Below, one piece after another: positions 58,413-64,000 of a stretch of DNA of 64,000 nucleotides. The notes under the pieces were generated by a model. It had not been told where the DNA came from. It made no database searches and worked only from the letters and a program-made list of their open reading frames with translations. The position numbers and the translations under genes were made by a program. How positions within the stretch are numbered: position 1 is the stretch's first letter; the number at the start of each line of letters is the position of its first letter. The DNA comes from DATBLE01 sp036555585 (GTDB lineage: Bacteria; Actinomycetota; Thermoleophilia; Gaiellales; Gaiellaceae), in assembly GCA_036555585.1 (NCBI GenBank), contig DATBLE010000024.1, positions 62,001-126,000 of the forward strand. Reading direction: 5' to 3'.

Positions 58413-59569
58413 CCCAGCCCGAGGTCGTCGCCGCGGTCCGTGAGTGGGTCGAGCGCGAGGTCTACCCGGCCGCATCCGACTACGAGCACGCGGACGAGTT
58501 CCCGGAGCCCCTGGTCGAGGACATGAAGCGGATGGGCCTCTTCGGCGTGACCATCCCCGAGGAGTACGGCGGCCTCGGGCTCGACCTGCTCACCTACGTG
58601 CTGATCCAGGTGGAGCTGTCGCGCGGCTGGATGTCGCTCTCCGGCGTCCTGAACACGCACTTCATCTCGGCCTGGATGATCCGGACGTACGGCACCGACG
58701 AGCAGCGGCAGCGCTACCTGCCCCGGATGTCGACCGGGGAGCTGCGCTTCGCCTACTCGATGACGGAGCCGCACGCAGGGTCGGACGTGCAGGCGATCCG
58801 CACGCGGGCGGTCCGCGACGGCGACGAGTACGTGATCACCGGCCAGAAGATGTGGGCGACGAACGCGCTGCGGGCCGGCGCGATCATGCTGCTCGCCGTC
58901 ACCGATCCGGAGGCCGAGCCGCGCCACCGCGGGATGACGGCGTTCGTGATCGAGAAGGAGCCAGGCCAGGAGCAAGCTCCTGGCCTAGAAGTCTCGAAAC
59001 CACTCTCGAAGCTCGGCTACAAGGGAGTCGAGACCTGCGGGCTGAGCTTCGACAACTTCAGGGTGCCCACTTCTGGCGTTCTCGGCGGCGAAGCCGGCGA
59101 GAACGCAGGCTTCGCCTACTTCATGGGCGGGATCGAGCTCGGCCGCGTGAACATCGCCGCCCGCGCGGTCGGCATCGCCACCCGCGCCTTCGAGGAGGCG
59201 ATCCGGTACGCGCAGCAGCGCGAGGCGTTCGGCAAGCCGATCGCCCAGCACCAGGCCGTGCAGCTGAAGCTGGCCCAGATGGCGACGAAGATCGAGGCTG
59301 CCCGCCTGCTGACCCTGCAGGCGGCGGAGCGGAAGAACGCCGGCGAGCGGGCCGACCTCGAGGCCGGGATGGCGAAGCTGTTCGCGACCGAGACCGCGGA
59401 GGAGGTGGCGCTGGAGGCGATGCGCATCCACGGCGGCGCCGGCTACTCGCAGGAGCTCGTGGTCGAACGGATCTACCGTGACGCCCCGGTGCTGATCCTC
59501 GGCGAGGGCTCGAACGAGATCCAGCAGCTGGTGATCGCGCGCCGGCTGCTCGAGCGCCACGCCGTCTGA
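58409..59569 (+). CDS. Acyl-CoA dehydrogenase 1 with a short palindromic insert
   Basis: A FAD flavoprotein of 386 residues: GVTIPEEYGGLGLDLLTYVL, AYSMTEPHAGSDVQAIRTRA (FAD contact), QKMWATNALRAGAIMLLAV, YAQQREAFGKPIAQHQAVQL, and the catalytic Glu region VLILGEGSNEIQQLVIARRL. In the loop between the two beta sheets, EKEPGQEQAPGLEV is encoded partly by a perfect palindrome (58963-58986); relatives usually have a shorter loop there. ATGA overlap with the PrpD-family gene, TGATG overlap with the next dehydrogenase. Confidence 0.92.
   Translation: MTQPEVVAAVREWVEREVYPAASDYEHADEFPEPLVEDMKRMGLFGVTIPEEYGGLGLDLLTYVLIQVELSRGWMSLSGVLNTHFISAWMIRTYGTDEQRQRYLPRMSTGELRFAYSMTEPHAGSDVQAIRTRAVRDGDEYVITGQKMWATNALRAGAIMLLAVTDPEAEPRHRGMTAFVIEKEPGQEQAPGLEVSKPLSKLGYKGVETCGLSFDNFRVPTSGVLGGEAGENAGFAYFMGGIELGRVNIAARAVGIATRAFEEAIRYAQQREAFGKPIAQHQAVQLKLAQMATKIEAARLLTLQAAERKNAGERADLEAGMAKLFATETAEEVALEAMRIHGGAGYSQELVVERIYRDAPVLILGEGSNEIQQLVIARRLLERHAV
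58963..58986. repeat. In-frame palindrome in acyl-CoA dehydrogenase 1
   Basis: Perfect arms AGGCCAGGAGC (58963-58973) and GCTCCTGGCCT (58976-58986), loop AA. It encodes part of PGQEQAPGL in a surface loop. The core differs from the GGGAC/GGGTC family. Confidence 0.7.
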
Positions 59570-60732
59570 TGGACTTCGCGCTGCCGCCGGAGCTGGACGA
59601 GATCCGCTCTGCGGTGCGCGAGCTCTGCGCCGGCTTCCCGGGCGAGTACTGGCGCGGGCTCGAGCCGGACCGCTACCCGGAGGAGTTCGTGGCCGCCCTC
59701 ACCGAGCAGGGCTGGCTCGCTGCGCTGATCCCGGAGGAGTACGGCGGGGCCGGGTTGTCGCTGACCGCGGCGAGCGTGATCCTCGAGGAGATCAACGCGT
59801 CGGGCTGCAACGCGGGCGCCTGCCACGCGCAGATGTACGTGATGGGCACGATCCTCCGCCACGGCTCCGACGCCCAGAAGCAGGAGTACCTGCCGCGGAT
59901 CGCCGCGGGCGAGCTGCGCCTGCAGGCGTTCGGCGTCACCGAGCCGACGGTCGGCTCCGACACCACCTCGATCCGGACGACGGCCGAGCGCGTCGACGGC
60001 GGGTACGTCGTGCGCGGCCAGAAGATCTGGACGTCGCGCGCGTTGCACTCCGACCTGATGCTCCTGCTCGCGCGCACGACCCCTGCCGACCAGGTGGAGA
60101 AGCGCACCGAGGGCCTGTCCACCTTCGTCGTCGACATGCGGCAGGCGCTCGAGGCCGGGACGATGACGATTCGCCCGATCCGGACGCTGATGAACCACGC
60201 GACCACCGAGGTCTTCCTCGACGGCGTCGAGCTGCCGGCCGACGCGCTCGTCGGCGAGGAGGGCAAAGGCTTCCGCCACATCCTCGACGGGATGAACGCG
60301 GAGCGCGTGCTGATCGCCGCCGAGTGCATCGGCGACGGCCGCTGGTTCGTCGACACGGCGTCGCGCTACGCGTCGCAGCGGGTCGTCTTCGGGCGGCCGA
60401 TCGGCCAGAACCAGGGGGTGCAGTTCCCGATCGCCCGCGCGTGGGCAGCGGTCGAGGCGGCCGACCTGATGCGCTGGAAGGCGGCGTGGCTGTTCGACCA
60501 GGGGCTCCCGTGCGGGCCCGAGGCGAACACGGCGAAGCTGCTCGCCTCGGAGGCGTCGTGGGCGGCGGCGAACGCGTGCCTGGACACCCACGGCGGCTTC
60601 GGCTTCGCGGAGGAGTACGACGTCGAGCGCAAGTTCCGCGAGACGCGCCTGTACACGGTGGCGCCGGTCTCGAACAACCTCGTGCTCGCCTTCATCGGCC
60701 AGAACGTGCTCGGAATGCCACGCTCGTACTAG
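59569..60732 (+). CDS. Acyl-CoA dehydrogenase 2 (no canonical catalytic Glu motif)
   Basis: A flavoprotein of 387 residues: LIPEEYGGAGLSLTAASVIL, QAFGVTEPTVGSDTTSIRTT, GQKIWTSRALHSDLMLLLAR, YASQRVVFGRPIGQNQGVQF and THGGFGFAEEYDVERKFRET. Where family-typical enzymes have YEGTSEIQ near the C-terminus, this reads LYTVAPVSNNLVLAFI, without the Glu; a subgroup of the family shares an APIS-type ending. It may use another base or another reaction. It is the last gene of the five-gene operon; palindromic repeats follow. Confidence 0.9.
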   Translation: MDFALPPELDEIRSAVRELCAGFPGEYWRGLEPDRYPEEFVAALTEQGWLAALIPEEYGGAGLSLTAASVILEEINASGCNAGACHAQMYVMGTILRHGSDAQKQEYLPRIAAGELRLQAFGVTEPTVGSDTTSIRTTAERVDGGYVVRGQKIWTSRALHSDLMLLLARTTPADQVEKRTEGLSTFVVDMRQALEAGTMTIRPIRTLMNHATTEVFLDGVELPADALVGEEGKGFRHILDGMNAERVLIAAECIGDGRWFVDTASRYASQRVVFGRPIGQNQGVQFPIARAWAAVEAADLMRWKAAWLFDQGLPCGPEANTAKLLASEASWAAANACLDTHGGFGFAEEYDVERKFRETRLYTVAPVSNNLVLAFIGQNVLGMPRSY

Positions 60733-60737
60733 TTTCA

Positions 60738-60764
60738 GGGACTGTCCCCGAAGGGGACTGCCCC
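60738..60764. repeat. Palindromic repeat, GGGACTGTCCCC family, imperfect
   Basis: Arms GGGACTGTCCCC (60738-60749) and GGGGACTGCCCC (60753-60764), loop GAA, two mismatches. It follows the stop of acyl-CoA dehydrogenase 2 by 5 bases. Confidence 0.75.
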
Positions 60765-60793
60765 CACAGAAAACGGTCGCATCACCACCCGGC

Positions 60794-60822
60794 GGGGTCA
60801 GACCCCTTCGGGGTCAGACCCT
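60794..60822. repeat. Palindromic repeat, GGGTCAGACCCC family, forming the end of the CobW-type gene
   Basis: Arms GGGGTCAGACCCC (60794-60806) and GGGGTCAGACCCT (60810-60822), loop TTC. On the minus strand it encodes SDPEGV and the TGA stop of the CobW-type gene. Confidence 0.85.
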
Positions 60823-61751
60823 AGAACCGCTCCGTTGAACGCCGCGAGCGAGTGCTCCAGTTCCTCGCGCAAGAACCCCCGCCCGATGAAGACGATCCGC
60901 GAGCGGCGGTCGCCGTCCGGCCACGACGGCAGATGCTCGGGCGGATGGACGACGTGCTGCACGCCGTTGATCAGGAGCGGACCCTCGGCGCCGACGTTCA
61001 GCAGGCCCTTGACCCGGAGGACGTCGCCGCCGCGGGCCTGGAGCAGCATCGTCAGCCAGATCCCGAACGCGGTCCAGTCCAGCGGCTCCTCGGAGACGAG
61101 GCAGTGGGCGTGGACGTCGCCGTGGCCGGTATCCGGCTCGCCTGCAGGGACAGACCTCGGGTCTGTCCCTGCAGGTCCGAAGAGCGCGTCCGGCTCGACG
61201 TCGCCGAACGAAGCGACCAGCAGCTCGGCAGCCGGGTTGATCCGTTCGAGGTCGGGCCGCACGTCGTTGGCCGCCTCGAGGTCGGTCTTCGTCACCACCA
61301 GCGTGTCGGCCGCGGCCACCTGCCGCACCGACTCGGCGGCGGGCAGCCCGTTGACCGCGTCCACCGTCGTGACCACGCGCTCCAGCTCGAAGTGGTGCTT
61401 GACCACCTGGTCGCCGAGCAGCGTGTAGAGGATCGGCGCGGGGTCGGCGACGCCCGTGGTCTCGACCACCACCCGGCCGAACGCCGGGATCTCGCCGCGG
61501 TCGCGGCGCGAGAGCAGGTCGCGGAGCTCGTCCGCGAGGTCGCCGCGGAGCGTGCAGCAGACGCAGCCGTTGCCGAGCACGACGGTGCGCTCGTCCACCC
61601 GGCGCAGGAGATGGTGGTCGATCGCCTCCTCGCCGAGCTCGTTGACGATCACGGCCGTCTCGCCCATGTCCGGATGACCGAGCAGCCGGGCGAGCAGCGT
61701 CGTCTTCCCGCTGCCGAGGAAGCCGGTCAGGACGACGACCGGCGTCTTCAC
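60798..61751 (-). CDS. CobW/COG0523-family GTPase with palindromic inserts
   Basis: A metal-chaperone-type GTPase of 317 residues: Walker A LTGFLGSGKTTLL, VNELGEEAIDH, the metal motif CVCC (Cys about 63, 65, 66), VVETTGVADPAPILYTLLGD, VVTKTDLE, and a C-terminal CobW_C part (VLRVKGLLNVGAEGPLLING). Members load zinc or other metals into partner enzymes, which here could be the many metal amidohydrolases. Residues about 193-204 (PAGTDPRSVPAG) come from a perfect palindrome, and the last six residues plus stop come from another. GTG 61751 shares GTGA with a small CxxC gene. Confidence 0.9.
   Translation of the reverse strand: MKTPVVVLTGFLGSGKTTLLARLLGHPDMGETAVIVNELGEEAIDHHLLRRVDERTVVLGNGCVCCTLRGDLADELRDLLSRRDRGEIPAFGRVVVETTGVADPAPILYTLLGDQVVKHHFELERVVTTVDAVNGLPAAESVRQVAAADTLVVTKTDLEAANDVRPDLERINPAAELLVASFGDVEPDALFGPAGTDPRSVPAGEPDTGHGDVHAHCLVSEEPLDWTAFGIWLTMLLQARGGDVLRVKGLLNVGAEGPLLINGVQHVVHPPEHLPSWPDGDRRSRIVFIGRGFLREELEHSLAAFNGAVLGSDPEGV
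61141..61175. repeat. Full-length palindromic repeat in frame inside the CobW-type gene
   Basis: Perfect 16-base arms CCTGCAGGGACAGACC (61141-61156) and GGTCTGTCCCTGCAGG (61160-61175), loop TCG. It is the most complete copy and shows the flanking CTGCAGG as part of the element. It adds about a dozen residues in the linker before the C-terminal domain. Confidence 0.92.
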
Positions 61752-62023
61752 GAGAGCGCCGCGATCAGGTCGGGGTCGAGCGGATCGAGCGGCCGGCCGC
61801 ACAGCCGCTCGGCCTCGACCCACACCGCCCCGAGGTTGTCGACCACGGCCGCGCGGCCCTTGCGGTCGCGCAGCACCCATACGCGGCCGCTCCAGTCGTC
61901 GAGCCGAAGCCCGTAGACGGCGAGCACCCGGTTCAGCAGCCGCCCGCGGAACACCCGCCCGCGGCGGCCGCCCTCCTGCTCGGCCCAGTGGTCGTTCAGG
62001 AGGACGCCGCAGAGGACACACAT
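61748..62023 (-). CDS. Small CxxC protein linked to the CobW-type GTPase
   Basis: A protein of 91 residues starting MCVLCGVLLNDHWAEQEGGR, with a CxxC pair at the N-terminus, NRVLAVYGLRLDDWSGRVWV, DRKGRAAVVDNLGAVWVEAE and a closing GRPLDPLDPDLIAALS. TACTAT lies 9 bases before ATG 62023; a longer frame opens upstream at 62053 but lacks support. The stop shares GTGA with the GTPase start, so the two are co-translated. No characterised family was recognised; a metal-related partner role is inferred from CxxC and the coupling. Confidence 0.75.
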   Translation of the reverse strand: MCVLCGVLLNDHWAEQEGGRRGRVFRGRLLNRVLAVYGLRLDDWSGRVWVLRDRKGRAAVVDNLGAVWVEAERLCGRPLDPLDPDLIAALS

Positions 62024-62047
62024 GGCGCGGTCATAGTAGGTTCGGCA

Positions 62048-62057
62048 TTGCATACAA
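62048..62057. promoter_or_regulatory. TTGCATACAA operator-like site
   Basis: Differs by one base from the perfect TTGTATACAA at 41367-41376. It lies 17 bases before ATG 62075 and 24 bases from the divergent CxxC gene start. Confidence 0.45.
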
Positions 62058-62074
62058 CGTCACGGGAGGAGAGC

Positions 62075-62953
62075 ATGGCGAAGGAGATCTTCTGCGTGAT
62101 CGGCGTCGACGTCGACGCGGTCGCCGGCTGGCTGGGCTCGTACGGGGGCGAGGACTCGCCCGACGACATCTCGCGCGGCATCTTCGCGGGCGAGGTCGGG
62201 ACGAGACGCCTGCTGAAGATGTTCGACCGCTACGACATGAAGACGACCTGGTTCATCCCGGGCCACTCGATCGAGACGTTCCCGGAGGAGACGAAGCTGG
62301 TCGTCGACGCCGGCCACGAGGTCGGGATGCACGGCTACTCGCACGAGAACCCGATCGCGATGACGCCCGAGCAGGAGGAGGCCGTCCTGGTCAAGTGCAT
62401 CGGGCTGATCGAGGAGGTCTCCGGCCGCCGGCCGACCGGCTACGTCGCGCCGTGGTGGGAGTTCTCCAACGTCACCAACGAGCTCCTGCTGAAGCACGGG
62501 ATCAAGTACGACCACTCGCTGATGCACCGCGACTTCACCCCGTACTACGTGCGGGTCGGGGACAGCTGGACGAAGATCGACTACTCGAAGCAGCCGGAGG
62601 AGTGGATGAAGCCGCTCGTCCGCGGCGAGGAGACCGACCTGGTCGAGATCCCGGCCAGCTGGTACCTCGACGACCTGCCGCCGATGATGTTCATCAAGGG
62701 CGCCCCGAACAGCCACGGCTTCGTCAACCCGCGGCACCTGGAGGAGCTCTGGCGCGACCAGTTCGACTACGTCTACCGCGAGGAGGACTACGCCGTCTTC
62801 GGCATGACGGTGCACCCGGACGTCAGCGGACGTCCGCAGGTGATCCTGATGCTCGAGCGGCTGATCGAGTACATCTCGGGCCACGACGGAGTGCGCTGGG
62901 CGACGATGGACGAGATCGCGGACGATTTCAAGAAACGCTCGCCGCGGCGCTGA
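62075..62953 (+). CDS. Polysaccharide-deacetylase-fold hydrolase (imidase/PgdA-like)
   Basis: A NodB-fold metal hydrolase of 292 residues: CVIGVDVDAVAGWLGSYGGE, YDMKTTWFIPGHSIETFPEE, AGHEVGMHGYSHENPIAMTP (metal His pair), GYVAPWWEFSNVTNELLLKH, and FGMTVHPDVSGRPQVILMLE. Relatives include Helicobacter PgdA and cyclic imidases. In this catabolic setting a cyclic imide or ureide is as likely as peptidoglycan. GGGAGGAG precedes ATG 62075. It lies divergent to the CxxC/CobW pair and converges with the permease gene. Confidence 0.88.
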   Translation: MAKEIFCVIGVDVDAVAGWLGSYGGEDSPDDISRGIFAGEVGTRRLLKMFDRYDMKTTWFIPGHSIETFPEETKLVVDAGHEVGMHGYSHENPIAMTPEQEEAVLVKCIGLIEEVSGRRPTGYVAPWWEFSNVTNELLLKHGIKYDHSLMHRDFTPYYVRVGDSWTKIDYSKQPEEWMKPLVRGEETDLVEIPASWYLDDLPPMMFIKGAPNSHGFVNPRHLEELWRDQFDYVYREEDYAVFGMTVHPDVSGRPQVILMLERLIEYISGHDGVRWATMDEIADDFKKRSPRR

Positions 62954-62996
62954 CGCTCGCCGCGGCAGCCCTGACGGGCTGCGCGTCGCTCGCTCG

Positions 62997-63025
62997 CACG
63001 GGGGAAACGGCCGGTTTCCCCCGTG
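62997..63025. terminator. Hairpin between convergent genes
   Basis: Arms CACGGGGGAAAC (62997-63008) and GTTTCCCCCGTG (63014-63025), 5-base loop. It lies between the stops of the deacetylase-fold gene and the convergent permease gene. There is no T-run, so a bidirectional terminator is only plausible. Confidence 0.5.
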
Positions 63026-63112
63026 GGCCCCCTTCCCCAAGAACAGCGAGCACCCTGGGAACCGCTCGGTGCCGCGCCCGCCATGTCGGTCGCGGCGGCG
63101 AATGACCCCCTA

Positions 63113-64000
63113 CTAACCTTCGACGACCTGCTCTGCGGCCTCGGCGTCGATCCCGCCGCCGAGGCCCAGCTCCTCCTCGACGCGGTGCACGGTCGTCCGC
63201 CGGAACCTGGACCGGATCGCGAGCACGACCAGGAAGGTGACGATCACCGCGATCGAGACGAGCGTCGTCGCCGTGCCGAGGGCGTAGAGATCCGGTCGGA
63301 GGGCGGCGGCCTGGATCAGGCCGACGATCTCGAGCGGCAACGTCAGGTTGCCCACGACGAGGAGCGCCGTGCGATCGAAGTCGTTCCAGGTCAGCGTGAA
63401 GCCGAACAGGAACGCTCCGAAGATGCCGGTCCAGACGAGGGGGAGGGTGACCTCGCCGAACGTCCTCGCCGCGTTCGCGCCGAGGTCGCGCGCAGCCTCG
63501 TCGATGTGATCGTCGTAGCGGTTCCAGATCGCCATCATCACGAGGAACCCGAACGGGATCCCCCAGACGGTGTTCGTGCCGAGCGCCGTGTGCCAGAGGG
63601 AGGTCTCCTGGCCCATCGCCTTCCAGAAGATCTGTGTTCCGAGACCGAGGAGAAATCCCGGCGTCATCAGCGCGAGCAGGATGATGTAGAAGGCGATGCC
63701 GTCGCCGCGGAAGCTGCGCCGGAATGCCATCGAGAGTGTGAAGGCCAGCACCGCGACGATCGCGCCTGCCGCCAGGCTGACCCACAGCGAGCCCTCGCCG
63801 GCGGTCCGGATGCCGTCTGCATTCGTGAAGATGACCTGCTGCCCGTGGTGGACCTCGCTCGCAAAGATCGAGCGCCACCAGTCGAGGCCCGCCGGGCCGC
63901 TGAACGGGAACGTGACACCGCCCTGATACCCCTGGAAGGAGAGGATCGCCATCAGGATCATCGGCGCGTACAGGAAGACCAGGAAGATGACGAAGTACGT
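63113..64000 (-). CDS. Polyamine-type ABC transporter permease, PotC-like, partial at right edge
   Basis: The frame is open to position 64000, where it reads TYFVIFLVFLYAPMILMAIL, so the N-terminus lies outside the window; 295 residues are visible. The later part has AIVAVLAFTLSMAFRR, GFLVMMAIWNRYDDHIDEAA then RDLGANAARTFGEVTLPLVW (EAA loop), and LTWNDFDRTALLVVGNLTLP. It resembles PotC/YdcV-like permeases but is diverged from both copies at 2492 and 8532. A further polyamine-type importer probably continues beyond the window. Confidence 0.87.
   Translation of the reverse strand, partial: TYFVIFLVFLYAPMILMAILSFQGYQGGVTFPFSGPAGLDWWRSIFASEVHHGQQVIFTNADGIRTAGEGSLWVSLAAGAIVAVLAFTLSMAFRRSFRGDGIAFYIILLALMTPGFLLGLGTQIFWKAMGQETSLWHTALGTNTVWGIPFGFLVMMAIWNRYDDHIDEAARDLGANAARTFGEVTLPLVWTGIFGAFLFGFTLTWNDFDRTALLVVGNLTLPLEIVGLIQAAALRPDLYALGTATTLVSIAVIVTFLVVLAIRSRFRRTTVHRVEEELGLGGGIDAEAAEQVVEG

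Overview
The window is strongly G+C-rich, gene-dense DNA with many GTG and TTG starts, many 1-4 base gene overlaps, several F420-type LLM oxidoreductases, and promoters whose -10 box (TANNNT) lies 6-8 bases before the start codon. This points to an actinobacterium, perhaps a soil lineage of the Thermoleophilia type. That placement is inference: the window has no rRNA, tRNA or ribosomal-protein marker.

Layout. (1) 1-12.4 kb, minus strand: the end of a PspC/LiaF-like envelope gene is followed by an eleven-gene run for polyamine uptake and breakdown. It holds two complete PotABCD-type ABC importers, an aminobutyraldehyde-type dehydrogenase, an Lrp/AsnC regulator and a class III aminotransferase. 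(2) 12.5-18.7 kb: universal stress protein, an ABC exporter pair, an orphan polyamine-type binding lipoprotein, and a membrane GGDEF/HD-GYP protein. (3) 18.7-24.8 kb: LLM oxidoreductase, M20 amidohydrolase, DadA-like oxidase, a ketopantoate-reductase/GAF fusion and an acetamidase. (4) 24.8-29.8 kb: three toxin-antitoxin (TA) modules, small membrane proteins, a dihydroxypyridine-type monooxygenase, and an 823-base stretch with no convincing gene. (5) 29.8-42.8 kb: cyclase/amide hydrolase, nitrilase, ornithine-cyclodeaminase family, a second M20 amidohydrolase, aconitase family, isopropylmalate-dehydrogenase family, isochorismatase family, dihydropyrimidinase, and an amidase with an AtzG-like partner. 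(6) 42.8-46.4 kb: small or secreted proteins, an alpha/beta hydrolase, and two divergent TA modules sharing one control region. (7) 46.4-55.5 kb, minus strand: PuuE-type allantoinase, RidA, CoA-transferase, LLM oxidoreductase, FadR-type GntR regulator, HyuB, HyuA and a zinc-type dehydrogenase. (8) 55.7-60.7 kb, plus strand: CitE-like lyase, MaoC hydratase, PrpD-family enzyme and two acyl-CoA dehydrogenases. (9) 60.8-64 kb: a CobW-type GTPase with a small CxxC partner, a polysaccharide-deacetylase-fold enzyme, and a truncated fourth polyamine-type permease gene.

Together the genes suggest an organism that takes up and dismantles organic nitrogen compounds (polyamines, hydantoins, ureides, cyclic imides, pyridine-like rings) and sends the carbon through CoA-linked C4/C5 dicarboxylate chemistry. 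Substrates are not proven by the sequence.

The most unusual structure is a dispersed family of short palindromes built on GGGAC(A/T)G(T/A)CCC or GGGTC(A/T)GACCC, often flanked by CTGCAGG. Copies lie between genes, supply the last codons and stop of three genes, and one sits in frame inside the CobW-type gene. A related GTGCCAGGCAC palindrome occurs twice in frame inside the amidase, and an unrelated palindrome lies in an acyl-CoA dehydrogenase. This resembles the protein-coding palindromic elements known from Rickettsia. Two likely operator families (GTCTGAC and TTGTATACAA) and a set of leaderless promoters are also described.
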